A program made the position numbers and the translations under genes. A model generated the notes under the pieces. That model did not search any database. It was not told the DNA's origin and was given only the letters and a program-made list of their open reading frames with translations. Of a DNA stretch of 33,948 nt, positions 7,794 to 16,307 are shown one piece after another. The DNA comes from Hyphomicrobiales bacterium (lineage in GTDB: Bacteria > Pseudomonadota > Alphaproteobacteria > Rhizobiales > Beijerinckiaceae): assembly GCA_019247605.1 (NCBI GenBank), contig JAFBAS010000125.1, positions 1 to 33,948 of the forward strand. Direction: 5' to 3'. Positions within the stretch are counted from its first letter, which is position 1, and each line of letters starts with the position of its first letter.

Positions 7794-9002
7794 ATGAGGT
7801 TCGAGGAGTTGTCCTTGTCCGGCGAGGCTGCAAATCATCAGGCGCTTTCGCGCTTCAAGGTGCTCGATCTCACGCGCGTGCGCGCCGGACCCACATGCGT
7901 GCGCCAGCTCGCCGATTGGGGGGCGCAGGTGATCAAGATCGAGATGCCGGGCGAGGGAGACGCGCTCGGCGGCCCGCGCCACGGCCCCGATTTCCAGAAC
8001 CTGCACCGCAACAAGCGATCGATCACGCTCGACCTCAAGCAGAAGGAAGGCCTCGCGATTTTTCGCGAAATGGTGAAGACGGCCGATGTGGTGGTGGAGA
8101 ATTACCGGCCCGACGTGAAGTTCCGCCTCGGCGTCGATTACGAAAGCCTCAAGCCCCTCAACAAGCGCCTCGTTTATGGCAGCATCTCGGGTTTCGGCCA
8201 GGAGGGGCCGTATCGCGAACGGCCGGGCGTCGATCAGATCGCGCAAGGCATGGGCGGCTTGATGTCGATCACCGGACTTCCAGGCCAGGGGCCGGTGCGC
8301 GTCGGCGTGCCGATCGCCGACCTCGGCGCCGGCATCTTCTGCGCCATGGGCATCCTCATCGCGCTTCTCGAGCGAGAGGTGTCGGGGGAAGGCCAATGGG
8401 TGCGCTCCTCCCTGCTGCAAGCGCAGATCGCGCTTCTCGACTTCCAGGCGGCGCGCTGGCTCATGGCGAAGGATGTGCCCGGCCAAGCCGGCAACGACCA
8501 TCCGACCTCGATACCGACGGGCGTCTTCCCGACGAGCGACGGGCATATCAATATCGCAGCCTCGGGGGACCACATCTACAAGCGCTTCTGCGAGGCGCTC
8601 GATGCGCCGCGGCTCCTCTCCGATCCGGCCTACGTGACGGATCAGGCCCGCTCCAAGAACCGCGTGGCGCTCAACGCGGCGATCGGCGAGATCACGCGCA
8701 AGAAGAAGAGCGCCGAATGGATATCGCTCTTGAACGACGCCGGCGTGCCTTGCGGCCCCATCTACAAGATGGACGAGGTCTTCGCCGATCCGCAGGTGCG
8801 CCATCTCGGCATGGCGGTCGGCGTCCGTCACAAGAAGCTCGGCGACACGCAAGTGGTGAACCAGGCGGTCGAGCTCACGCGCACGCCGAGCCGCATGCGC
8901 CTGGCCACGCCCGACAAGGGCGAGCACACGGACGAGGTCTTGCGCGAAATGGGGTATGACGATGCGATGATCAAAACCTTGCGTGCCCGCAAGGTGATTT
9001 GA
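7794..9002 (+). CDS. Class III CoA-transferase (CaiB/BaiF family)
   Basis: A 402-residue CaiB/BaiF family protein. These enzymes move CoA between carboxylic acids through an aspartyl-CoA thioester. N-terminal family block FKVLDLTRVRAGPTCVRQLA (residues 21-40) and KIEMPGEGD, HRNKRSITLDLK, GFGQEGPY and GVDQIAQGMGGLMSITG are all conserved; the catalytic Asp is probably Asp176 in GVPIADLGAG. The start at ATG 7794 is chosen because the upstream part of the frame (from 7278) overlaps the cupin gene antisense and has no family similarity. The crotonase gene follows 61 bases downstream on the same strand, a common pairing in acid catabolism: activation to CoA ester followed by hydration, isomerisation or cleavage. 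Substrate unknown. Confidence 0.93.
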   Translation: MRFEELSLSGEAANHQALSRFKVLDLTRVRAGPTCVRQLADWGAQVIKIEMPGEGDALGGPRHGPDFQNLHRNKRSITLDLKQKEGLAIFREMVKTADVVVENYRPDVKFRLGVDYESLKPLNKRLVYGSISGFGQEGPYRERPGVDQIAQGMGGLMSITGLPGQGPVRVGVPIADLGAGIFCAMGILIALLEREVSGEGQWVRSSLLQAQIALLDFQAARWLMAKDVPGQAGNDHPTSIPTGVFPTSDGHINIAASGDHIYKRFCEALDAPRLLSDPAYVTDQARSKNRVALNAAIGEITRKKKSAEWISLLNDAGVPCGPIYKMDEVFADPQVRHLGMAVGVRHKKLGDTQVVNQAVELTRTPSRMRLATPDKGEHTDEVLREMGYDDAMIKTLRARKVI

Positions 9003-9063
9003 GACGGGCGTTTGGGACGCAGCCATCGAGAATGACCGGCCGTCCACGGATAAGGAGATCAAG

Positions 9064-9858
9064 GTGAAGACGAGTACCGAGAAGATGATCGCCAAGAAGG
9101 ACGGGGCGATCGGCTGGATGCTCTTCAACAATCCGGCGCGGCACAACGCCGTATCGATGGATATGTGGAAGGCGGTGCCCGAGATCCTCGAGGAGTTCGG
9201 CCGCGACGACGCGATCCGCATCGTGGTGGTCGCGGGCGTCGGCGGCAAGGCCTTCGTCTCGGGCGCCGACATCTCGGAATTCGGCGAGAAGCGCCATTCG
9301 CGCGAGGCGACGCTCGTCTACAACGCGACGGTCGAGCGCGCGAGCGATGCGCTTCTCGCCTGCAAGAAGCCGACCATCGCCATGATCCAGGGTTATTGCA
9401 TCGGCGGCGGGCTTGCGATCTCGCTGTGCTGCGACCTGCGCATCGCGTCCGAGCATTCGCGCTTCGGCGTGCCGGCCGCGAAGCTCGGGCTCGGCTACGC
9501 CTATCCTGGGATCGAGCGCCTCGCCGATGTGGTCGGGCCATCCTTCGCCAAGGAGATTTTCTTCACGGCGCGCCAGTTCGACGCGACCGAGGCGCTCACC
9601 ATGGGCCTCGTCAACCGCGTGCGGCCGGGAGGCGAGCTCGAGAGCTTCGTCACCGGCTATGCCGGTATGATCGGCGCCAATGCGCCGCTCACGGTCGGTG
9701 CCGTCAAGCTTTGCGTCGGCGAATACGTGAAGGACCCGGAAAAGCGCGATCTCGCTTCCTGCCAGGCGGCGGTCGACAAGTGCTTCGCCTCGGCCGATTA
9801 CGTCGAAGGCCGCACGGCCTTCATGGAGAAGCGAAAGCCGGTGTTCCGTGGTGTGTGA
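9064..9858 (+). CDS. Enoyl-CoA hydratase/isomerase (crotonase) family protein with altered active site
   Basis: A 264-residue crotonase. The start is GTG at 9064, set by the strong site AAGGAG six bases upstream. Oxyanion-hole blocks are intact: GKAFVSGADISEFG (about residues 61-74) and IQGYCIGGGLAISLCCDLRI. However, the usual acid/base glutamates are missing: the segment that normally reads ...QPEI.LG...PG.GGTQRL is here GVPAAKLGLGYAYPGIERLA, so both catalytic Glu positions are non-acidic (Ala, and the GG.Q region changed). The protein may therefore be a non-hydratase member (isomerase, thioesterase, lyase). It is likely co-expressed with the CoA-transferase upstream. Convergent with the dehydrogenase at 9913. 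Confidence 0.9.
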   Translation: MKTSTEKMIAKKDGAIGWMLFNNPARHNAVSMDMWKAVPEILEEFGRDDAIRIVVVAGVGGKAFVSGADISEFGEKRHSREATLVYNATVERASDALLACKKPTIAMIQGYCIGGGLAISLCCDLRIASEHSRFGVPAAKLGLGYAYPGIERLADVVGPSFAKEIFFTARQFDATEALTMGLVNRVRPGGELESFVTGYAGMIGANAPLTVGAVKLCVGEYVKDPEKRDLASCQAAVDKCFASADYVEGRTAFMEKRKPVFRGV

Positions 9859-9912
9859 GGGCGCGGCTTGCGCCAGTGACCTCTCCAACGAGCCGACGGA
9901 GTGAGGCTGCCT

Positions 9913-12423
9913 TCACCCCCGCAGCCGCTCGTTTTGCGGGTCGTAGGGCGATTCCCCGATCACGCGGGCGCGATGCGGCTTGCCGAGGATCGGGACCTCG
10001 AGCTCGCTGCCGATCTCGCCGAGATCGGGCCGCACCATCGCGAGCGCGAGGGATTTTCCGAGCCGCCAGCCATAGCCGCCGGAGGTGCAGCGACCGACGA
10101 TCTCGCCGTTGCGGCGTATGGGTTCGGAGCCGCGCGCATCCGTGTCGGTGATGCCGTCGAGCTCGAGCGTGACGAAGCGGTTGGCGAAGCCCTTCTCGCG
10201 CCAATGCACGAGCGCGTCGCGACCGAGAAACTCGCCCTTGTTGAGATGCACGAAGCGGTCGAGCCCGGACTCTAGCGCCGCGTATTCGATCGAAAGTTCG
10301 CGGCCGACGAGCCGGTAGGATTTCTCGACCGCCATCGAAAGCATGGCCCTGATGCCGAAGGGCTTGATGGCGAACTCGGCGCCCGCCTGCATCAGAAGAT
10401 CGAACAAGGCGTTTTGGGAGGCGATCGGATGGTGCAGCTCCCATCCGAGCTCGCCGACAAAATTCACCCGAAGCGCGTGCAGCCCGATCGGTCCGACCGA
10501 GATCGCCTTGCCCGAAAGCCAGGGGAAGGCCGCGTTCGAGAGATCGGTGTCGGTGAGCTTCTGCAGCACCTCGCGTGAGCGCGGCCCCGCGAGCACGAGC
10601 ACGCCATAAGCTTGGGTCACGCTCTGGAAGTTCACGCTGCCGTCGTTCGGCAAGAGCTTGCGTAGGATGTCGTGGTCGTGCCGTTCCAAGGCGCCGGCCG
10701 AGACGAGGTAGAACTCGTCGGGGGCGCGTTCGTAAACGGTGAATTCGGAACGCACGCCGCCGTTCTTCGTGAGGAGGTGGCAGAGCGCGATGCGTCCGCG
10801 CGTCTTGGGGATGCGGTTTGCGAGAATAGAGTCGAGCCATTGCCGCGCACCCTTGCCGGAGACGATCGCCTTGGCGAAGGGCGTCATGTCCTGAAGGCCG
10901 ACATTCTGAGCGACGTTCTGGATCTCCTGGCCGATCGGCTCGAAATAATTTGTGCGCCGGAACGACCAGATCTCCTTCACTTTGCCGTTCGCATCGGGCG
11001 CCGGGTGGTTCTCATTCGTCAGCACATCGGGCTTTTCCAGCGAGGAGACGTCGATGCCATAGCCCTTCGGCGCGAACCAGTTCGGCCGCTCCCAGCCATA
11101 GATCGAACCGAACACGGCGCCGAGGTCTCGCATGCGATCGTAACAAGGCGCGGTCTTGAGCGGGCGGCCGGCCCGACGCTCTTCGTCCGGGTAATGCGGC
11201 GTGAAGACGTTGGCGTAGGCTTCCTCGTTCTTCGCCTTGAGATAGCCCTTCGTCGCGTAGGGGCCGAAGCGGCGCGGATCGACGCCCAGCATGTCGATCG
11301 AAGGCTCGCCCTCGACGATCCATTCGGCGATCTGCCAGCCCGCGCCGCCCGCCGCGGTCACGCCGAAGGAATGACCCTCGTTCAACCAGAAATTCGGCAG
11401 GTCCCATGCAGGACCGACGATCGGGGAGCCGTCAGGCGTGTAGGCGATGGCGCCGTTGTAGACCTTCTTGATGCCGACCTCGCCGAAAGCCGGCACGCGC
11501 GCGATCGCGGTCTCAATATGAGGCGCGAGGCGATCGAGATCCTCCTGGAAAAGTTCGTATTCGGATTGCGGGGAGGGCCCGTCGACATAACAGCAGGGCG
11601 CTCCTTTTTCGTAGGGGCCGAGCAGCAACCCGCCATTCTCCTCGCGCATGTACCAGGACGAGTCCGCCTCGCGCAGCACGCCCATCTCGGGAAGCTTCTT
11701 GCGTTGGCGCTCGACGATCGCGGGATGCGGCTCGGTAACGATGTACTGATGCTCGACCGGGATCACCGGGATGTCGAGACCGACCATCGCGCCAGTGCGG
11801 CGCGCGAAATTCCCGGTGCACGCGACGACGTGCTCGCAGGCGATATCGCCCTTGTCGGTCTTCACCACCCAGCCCCCGGCAGGACCGCGCTCGATCGCCG
11901 TGACGAGCGTGTTGCGGTTGATCTCGGCGCCGAGCGCGCGGGCGCCTTTGGCAAGCGCCTGAGTGAGGTCGGCCGGCTGAATATAGCCGTCGGCCGGATG
12001 CTGGATGGCCCCGATAATGCCGTCGGTCTCGCAAAGCGGCCAGGCTTCCTTCACCTGCGCGGGGGTGAGCACCTTCACCTCGATGCCGATGGTCTCCGCG
12101 ACGCCTTTGTAGAAAAGAAACTCGTCCATGCGGTCGCGCGTGCGGGCAAGGCGGATATTCGAGACCTGGCGGAACCCGACATTCTGGCCCGTCTCCGCCT
12201 CGAGCCTGCGGTAAAGGCCGACGGAGTATTTATGGATCTGGCCGACCGAGTAGCTCATGTTGAAGAGCGGCAAGAGTCCCGCCGCATGCCAGGTCGAGCC
12301 GGAGGTGAGCTCCTTGCGCTCGACGAGCACGACATCCGACCAGCCCTTCTTGGCGAGGTGATAGAGGGTCGAGACGCCGACCACTCCGCCACCGATCACC
12401 ACCGCGCGCGCTTTTGTTCTCAT
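9913..12423 (-). CDS. FAD-dependent dimethylglycine/sarcosine dehydrogenase-like protein with aminomethyltransferase domain
   Basis: An 836-residue two-part enzyme. Residues 1-400 form a DAO-family FAD domain: GGGVVGVSTLYHLAKKG (11-27) and STWHAAGL, whose His46 matches the histidine that carries covalent FAD in dimethylglycine and sarcosine dehydrogenases. A linker domain follows (about 400-460), then a GcvT-like folate-binding domain (about 470-830) with FTVYERAPDEFYLVSAGALE, VLAGPRSREVLQKL, FVGELGWELHHP and FLGRDALVHW. Such enzymes oxidatively demethylate N-methyl glycines and pass the one-carbon unit to tetrahydrofolate. The substrate (dimethylglycine, sarcosine or another N-methyl compound) is not determinable. 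The ATG at 12423 lies 33 bases after the VOC gene, so the two form an operon, divergent from the MttB-family gene. Confidence 0.92.
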   Translation of the reverse strand: MRTKARAVVIGGGVVGVSTLYHLAKKGWSDVVLVERKELTSGSTWHAAGLLPLFNMSYSVGQIHKYSVGLYRRLEAETGQNVGFRQVSNIRLARTRDRMDEFLFYKGVAETIGIEVKVLTPAQVKEAWPLCETDGIIGAIQHPADGYIQPADLTQALAKGARALGAEINRNTLVTAIERGPAGGWVVKTDKGDIACEHVVACTGNFARRTGAMVGLDIPVIPVEHQYIVTEPHPAIVERQRKKLPEMGVLREADSSWYMREENGGLLLGPYEKGAPCCYVDGPSPQSEYELFQEDLDRLAPHIETAIARVPAFGEVGIKKVYNGAIAYTPDGSPIVGPAWDLPNFWLNEGHSFGVTAAGGAGWQIAEWIVEGEPSIDMLGVDPRRFGPYATKGYLKAKNEEAYANVFTPHYPDEERRAGRPLKTAPCYDRMRDLGAVFGSIYGWERPNWFAPKGYGIDVSSLEKPDVLTNENHPAPDANGKVKEIWSFRRTNYFEPIGQEIQNVAQNVGLQDMTPFAKAIVSGKGARQWLDSILANRIPKTRGRIALCHLLTKNGGVRSEFTVYERAPDEFYLVSAGALERHDHDILRKLLPNDGSVNFQSVTQAYGVLVLAGPRSREVLQKLTDTDLSNAAFPWLSGKAISVGPIGLHALRVNFVGELGWELHHPIASQNALFDLLMQAGAEFAIKPFGIRAMLSMAVEKSYRLVGRELSIEYAALESGLDRFVHLNKGEFLGRDALVHWREKGFANRFVTLELDGITDTDARGSEPIRRNGEIVGRCTSGGYGWRLGKSLALAMVRPDLGEIGSELEVPILGKPHRARVIGESPYDPQNERLRG

Positions 12424-12456
12424 CTTGGTGCTCCGTTTTTGCGGATCGCGGGTTGA

Positions 12457-12870
12457 TCAGTAATTGGCCCAAAGGCCGGGTGTCGCGAGCTCGACCACAT
12501 GCCCATCGGGATCGTGGAAATAAAGGCTCGTGCCGCCGCCCTTCCAGCGGGTTTCGCTGAGGATGGGCACGCCATGCTCGGCGAGCCTTCGGCGCCACTC
12601 GGGAAGACTGTCGGAGGAAATGCCGAGCGCGAGATGAAGCCGGCCATTTCCGTCATGACCGGGAATCGTACCTTCATCCGTTTTGACATCCTCGTTAGTC
12701 GCACCTTCCTGAAAAACGAGAAGCACGCTGTGATTGCCGGCATCGAACGCGACGAGACGCGGCGTGTCGAGCATAACCGAAAGGCCGAGCACGGTGGCGT
12801 AGAAATTCGCCGTCACCTTGACGTCCTTGGCGTATAGCGAACTCTCGACGATGTGGGTGACGCCGGCCAT
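12457..12870 (-). CDS. VOC-superfamily (glyoxalase/bleomycin resistance-like) protein
   Basis: A 137-residue protein with two beta-alpha-beta-beta-beta modules of the vicinal oxygen chelate fold. Metal ligand candidates are His6 (THIVES), His79 (RLHLALGI) and Glu127 (VVELATPG). The C-terminal LYFHDPDGHVVELATPG is the most typical segment. It is cytoplasmic. Members range from glyoxalase I and dioxygenases to fosfomycin/bleomycin resistance proteins; this sequence does not discriminate. It starts at ATG 12870 and is the first gene of the leftward operon with the DMGDH-like gene, which suggests a supporting role such as handling an aldehyde or ring product. Confidence 0.9.
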   Translation of the reverse strand: MAGVTHIVESSLYAKDVKVTANFYATVLGLSVMLDTPRLVAFDAGNHSVLLVFQEGATNEDVKTDEGTIPGHDGNGRLHLALGISSDSLPEWRRRLAEHGVPILSETRWKGGGTSLYFHDPDGHVVELATPGLWANY

Positions 12871-12933
12871 GTACGAAGCCTAGCGCCAAATCCCAGGGCA
12901 AAGAAAGGTTGTGGGAAGGCAATAACGTCTCCC

Positions 12934-13015
12934 TCATTTCCGCGAAAGGTGGGAAACCAGTCCTTTCACGCGCCGTGCTCGTCGAGACCGGGTTCCCGCT
13001 TTCGCGGGAATGAGT
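12934..13015. repeat. REP-like inverted repeat pair in the divergent VOC/MttB promoter region
   Basis: Two inverted copies of a short palindromic unit. Arm 1 (12934-12963) begins CTCATTTCCGCGAAAGGTGG; arm 2 (12985-13015) reads in reverse complement CTCATTCCCGCGAAAGCGGG. Each unit is itself a hairpin (CCCGCGAAAGCGGG). They are separated by about 20 bases holding CTTTCACGCGCCGTGCTCGT. A second pair of the same family occurs at 19238-19316. This has the make-up of bacterial interspersed mosaic elements made of paired REP units. Confidence 0.75.
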
Positions 13016-13091
13016 GGAGCTGAGGTTTTGGGCACCAGGTTCGCGCGTGCCATAATACCGGGAAACCGCCGAGCCACACGGAGGAAGGAAA

Positions 13092-14660
13092 ATGAGCGAC
13101 AGCGCGGAAACGGACGCCGGCAGCAGGACGCCGTCGCTGCCCTCCGGCCGACGTGGACGTGAGGCCCGCCGCACGGCGCGCGCGCAACGCGCGGCTCTGT
13201 CCGTGCCGTATATCACGCGCGCCATTCCGTTGACCGAGGTGCTCAGCGAGGAGGGTCTCGCGCTCATCGAGCACAACGCCGAGACGCTGCTCGAGGAGAT
13301 CGGCATCGAGTTCCGCGACCATGCGCGGGCGATCGAGCTTCTCAAAGGAGCGGGCTGCGACATCAAGGGCACGCGCGTTCGCTTTCCGCGAGGCCTTGCG
13401 CGTTCGCTTTGCGCCACCGTGCCGTCCGAATATGTGCAGCATGCGCGCAATCCGGAGCGCAACGTGCATATCGGCGGAAATTCCATGGTCTTCGCGCCGA
13501 ATTACGGCTCGCCCTTCGTGCGCGATCTCGACCAAGGACGGCGCTACGGCACGATCGAGGATTTCCGCAACTTCGTGAAGCTCAGCTATGCGACGCCCTT
13601 CATCCATCATTCCGGCGGCACCGTGTGCGAGCCGGTCGATCTCCCTGTCAACAAGCGCCATCTCGAGATGGTCTATGCGCATATGCGGCTCTCGGACAAA
13701 CCGTTCATGGGCTCGGTGACACATCCGGAGCGCGCCAAGGACACGGTTTCGATGTGCGAAATCCTGTTCGGAAAGGAATTCATCCAGGAAAACACCGTTT
13801 GCACGAGCCTGATCAACGCGAACTCGCCGCTCGTTTGGGACACGATCATGCTCGGCGCGGCCGAAGCCTATGCGCTCAACAATCAGGCTTGCATCATCAC
13901 GCCCTTCATCTTGTCGGGCGCGATGAGCCCGGTGACGGTTGCCGGCACGCTGACGCAGGTGCTCGCCGAGGTTCTCGCCGGCACGGCCTTCACGCAATTG
14001 GTGCGCCCCGGCGCGCCGGTGATCTTCGGCACCTTCGTCTCGACGTTGTCGACGCAATCGGGCGCGCCGACCTTCGGCACGCCGGAGGCGACGCTCGCAA
14101 TTTTCGGAGCCGCGCAATTGGCGCGGCGGATGAGGATGCCGTTCCGCACCGGCGGCTCCCTTTGCGCCTCGAAGCTCGCGGACGCGCAAGCCGCCTACGA
14201 GAGCGCCCACACGCTCTTGCCGACCGTGCTCGCCGGGACCAATTTCGTGTTGCACGCCGCGGGGTGGACGGAAGGCGGCCTCACCGCGTCCTATGAAAAG
14301 TTCATGCTCGACTTCGACCAGCTCGGCGCCATGCATGTGCTGGCGAAAGGCATCGACCTTTCGGAGAACGGACAAGGCTTCGAGGCCTTTCGTGAGGTCT
14401 CGCCCGGCACGCATTTCCTCGGCTGCGCCCACACGCAGCGCAATTTCGAAAGCGCCTTTTACCGTTCCTCGCTCGCCGACAACAATTCTGTCGAGCAATG
14501 GGAGGCGGAAGGCTCGCTCGACGCGGCGCAACGCGCCAACAAGGCCTGGAAGAAGGTGCTCGCCGAATACGAGGCACCGCCGATCGATCCGGGGGTCGAC
14601 GAGGCGCTGCGTGAATTCATCGAGCGCAAGAAAGCCTCGATGCCGGACGCGACGCATTGA
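13092..14660 (+). CDS. MttB-family methyltransferase without pyrrolysine (trimethylamine methyltransferase family protein)
   Basis: A 522-residue protein of the trimethylamine/glycine betaine:corrinoid methyltransferase superfamily. Start at ATG 13092 preceded by GGAGGAAGGAAA. Recognisable blocks: EHNAETLLEEIGIEF, APNYGSPFVRDLDQGRR, TCEPVD-like CEPVDLPVNKRHLE, IMLGAAEAYALNNQACIITP, and APTFGTPEATLAIFGAAQLA. The amber-encoded pyrrolysine of methanogen MttB is absent: the frame is open with no internal stop. Non-pyrrolysine members such as MtgB act on glycine betaine; here the substrate is unknown. A partner corrinoid protein, needed in anaerobes, is not seen in the window. It is divergent from the DMGDH/VOC operon, which points to a linked N-methyl compound pathway. 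The N-terminal 40 residues are Arg-rich and poorly conserved. Confidence 0.93.
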   Translation: MSDSAETDAGSRTPSLPSGRRGREARRTARAQRAALSVPYITRAIPLTEVLSEEGLALIEHNAETLLEEIGIEFRDHARAIELLKGAGCDIKGTRVRFPRGLARSLCATVPSEYVQHARNPERNVHIGGNSMVFAPNYGSPFVRDLDQGRRYGTIEDFRNFVKLSYATPFIHHSGGTVCEPVDLPVNKRHLEMVYAHMRLSDKPFMGSVTHPERAKDTVSMCEILFGKEFIQENTVCTSLINANSPLVWDTIMLGAAEAYALNNQACIITPFILSGAMSPVTVAGTLTQVLAEVLAGTAFTQLVRPGAPVIFGTFVSTLSTQSGAPTFGTPEATLAIFGAAQLARRMRMPFRTGGSLCASKLADAQAAYESAHTLLPTVLAGTNFVLHAAGWTEGGLTASYEKFMLDFDQLGAMHVLAKGIDLSENGQGFEAFREVSPGTHFLGCAHTQRNFESAFYRSSLADNNSVEQWEAEGSLDAAQRANKAWKKVLAEYEAPPIDPGVDEALREFIERKKASMPDATH

Positions 14661-14734
14661 GGGTCGCAACGTGATAATTTTCAGCCGTGACCGAGCGGAA
14701 TCTGCGTCATTTAACCCCCCTCTTTAGCGGGCTA

Positions 14735-14893
14735 TCATTTGACGAGCCACGATCCCCCCAAAATCGCAGTCAATAAGCTTTTGTCGCCGGTCGCCTCGCG
14801 AAGAAAGCGAACCTTGCTGGCTCCCATGGCCACAGCGATCATGGCCGACACTATGGGCACCACGATGCTGACAATCTCAAGGGTCCTGCTCAT
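14735..14893 (-). CDS. Predicted 52-residue single-pass membrane peptide
   Basis: A leftward frame, too short for most ORF callers, running from ATG at 14893 to TGA at 14735. It is preceded by GGATAGGAGCGGGCC, a plausible ribosome binding site about 7 bases before the ATG. The peptide begins MSRTLEIVSIVVPIVSAMIA followed by VAMG, one strong hydrophobic helix (residues 6-24), then a basic juxtamembrane stretch ASKVRFLREATGDKS and a final hydrophobic segment LLTAILGGSWLVK. It sits alone in the roughly 390-base gap after mttB. No family recognised. The evidence is the start context, helix and open frame, so it is moderately supported. The rightward frame on the other strand (14739-14981) looks like its shadow. 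The rest of the gap, 14894-15052, holds nothing I recognise. Confidence 0.5.
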   Translation of the reverse strand: MSRTLEIVSIVVPIVSAMIAVAMGASKVRFLREATGDKSLLTAILGGSWLVK

Positions 14894-15052
14894 GGCCCGC
14901 TCCTATCCTCTCACGAGAGGTAACACGCCACATAACTGGGCGCCAGTGAACGAATTTCGACATTATATTAGACTCGTTTGATTTCAGAACGTGGACGGTA
15001 TGCAATTTGCGTATTCTCGTCCGAAGCTGACGACGCTTCTGGGTTAGACCCA

Positions 15053-16237
15053 TCACTCCTGCACCGCCGCCGCCACATCGCCGCGCAAGGCGGCGCGCAT
15101 CACCTTGGCGAAATCGGGCGCCTTCATCGGGACCGGATTGCCGCCCGTGGAGGGATCATCGACCGCCTTTAAGGCCATCTCCTCGATGCGATCTTCCTTG
15201 ACGCCGAGCTCGGCGAGGCTGTGCGGCACGCCGAGCTCCTTGCGCAAAGCGAGCACCCATTCCATCACGCCATCGAAGCCGGGCTTCGGCAAATCGAGGA
15301 AGCGCGCGAGGAGCTTCATCTTGTCCTCGATCGTGTCGCGATTGAATTGCATCACGTAAGGGAGCACCACACCGTTGGTGAGGCCGTGATGGGTGTCGTA
15401 GAAGGCGCCGATCGGGTGCGAGATCGAGTGCACGGCGCCGAGCCCTTTCTGGAACGCGGTGGCGCCCATCGACGCGGCGGCGAGCATGCGCGAACGCGCC
15501 TCGACGTCGGCGCCGTTCTTGAACGCCCGCGGCAGGTATTCCTTGATGAGCCGCAGGCCCTCGAGCCCGATGCCGTCCGAAAGCGGATGAAAGCCCGGCG
15601 CGCAATAAGCCTCGAAGCAATGGGCGAGCGCGTCGAAACCTGTGGCCGCGGTGAGGAAAGGCGGCAAGCCGATCGTGGTCTCCGGATCGGCAATCACGAT
15701 CCGAGGCAGCATGAGCGGGTGGAAGATGATCTTCTTCTGATGCGTTTCCTCGTTCGTGAGAACGGAAGCGCGCCCGACTTCCGAGCCCGTGCCTGCCGTC
15801 GTCGGCACGGCGATGATCGGGGCGATGTCCTTCGTCTGCGCCCTCGTCCACCAGTCACCGATATCCTCGAAATCCCAAACCGGCCGTGTCTGCGCGTGCA
15901 TGAAGGCGATGGTCTTGCCGACATCGAGCGCCGAGCCGCCACCGATCGCGATGACGCCGTCATGTCCTCCTTTGCGGAACACCTCGATGCCCGCGTCGAG
16001 ATTGGCTTTGGTCGGATTGCCGCGCACATCCGAGAAGACGGCGACCGGAAGTCCCGACTTCGCCAGCGCCGTGCGCGTCTTCTCGATCACGGAACTCTCC
16101 GCAAGCCCTTTGTCGGTAACGATCAAGGGACGCTTCATGCCGGTGCCCTTGCAAGCCTCGCCGAGCTCGGCGAGACGGCCCGGACCCACGAGGACGCGAG
16201 TCGGATAATTCCAGTTGGCGGTGAGCATCTCGGGCAT
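15053..16237 (-). CDS. Iron-containing alcohol dehydrogenase
   Basis: A 394-residue group III (iron-type) NAD-dependent alcohol dehydrogenase. NAD motif AIGGGSALDVGK (residues 97-108) and PTTAGTGSEVG are typical. Metal ligands, by comparison with FucO, are Asp202 and His206 (GFDALAHCFEAY), His270 and His284 (VHSISHPIGAFYDTHHG). Such enzymes reduce or oxidise short aldehydes and alcohols, for example 4-hydroxybutyrate or 1,3-propanediol. ATG at 16237 follows AAGAGGACACCG. It lies 70 bases downstream of the aldehyde dehydrogenase on the same strand, so the GS-like, ALDH and ADH genes form a likely operon. Confidence 0.93.
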   Translation of the reverse strand: MPEMLTANWNYPTRVLVGPGRLAELGEACKGTGMKRPLIVTDKGLAESSVIEKTRTALAKSGLPVAVFSDVRGNPTKANLDAGIEVFRKGGHDGVIAIGGGSALDVGKTIAFMHAQTRPVWDFEDIGDWWTRAQTKDIAPIIAVPTTAGTGSEVGRASVLTNEETHQKKIIFHPLMLPRIVIADPETTIGLPPFLTAATGFDALAHCFEAYCAPGFHPLSDGIGLEGLRLIKEYLPRAFKNGADVEARSRMLAAASMGATAFQKGLGAVHSISHPIGAFYDTHHGLTNGVVLPYVMQFNRDTIEDKMKLLARFLDLPKPGFDGVMEWVLALRKELGVPHSLAELGVKEDRIEEMALKAVDDPSTGGNPVPMKAPDFAKVMRAALRGDVAAAVQE

Positions 16238-16307
16238 CGGTGTCCTCTTGCAAAATTGGCGTGGCAGGTGCGGATGGGCTCGCCGATCACCCGAAAGGGA
16301 TCGGGGC

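Noticed and set aside
10672-12456. 594-codon rightward frame antisense to the DMGDH-like gene
   Set aside because: Long only because high GC suppresses stops; composition is biased, no domain seen, and the leftward frame has unmistakable FAD and GcvT motifs.
12934-13015. CRISPR array reading of the repeated units
   Set aside because: Only two units in inverted, not direct, orientation with no regular spacers.
13092-14660. Search for an in-frame amber codon (pyrrolysine) in the MttB-family gene
   Set aside because: The frame is open from 13092 to 14660, so the protein is the non-pyrrolysine type.
12966-14669. 567-codon leftward frame antisense to MttB
   Set aside because: Same reason; the rightward MttB frame has a strong ribosome binding site and family blocks.
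14739-14981. 80-codon rightward frame in the gap after mttB
   Set aside because: Appears to be the opposite-strand shadow of the 52-residue membrane peptide; no ribosome site ahead of its ATG.
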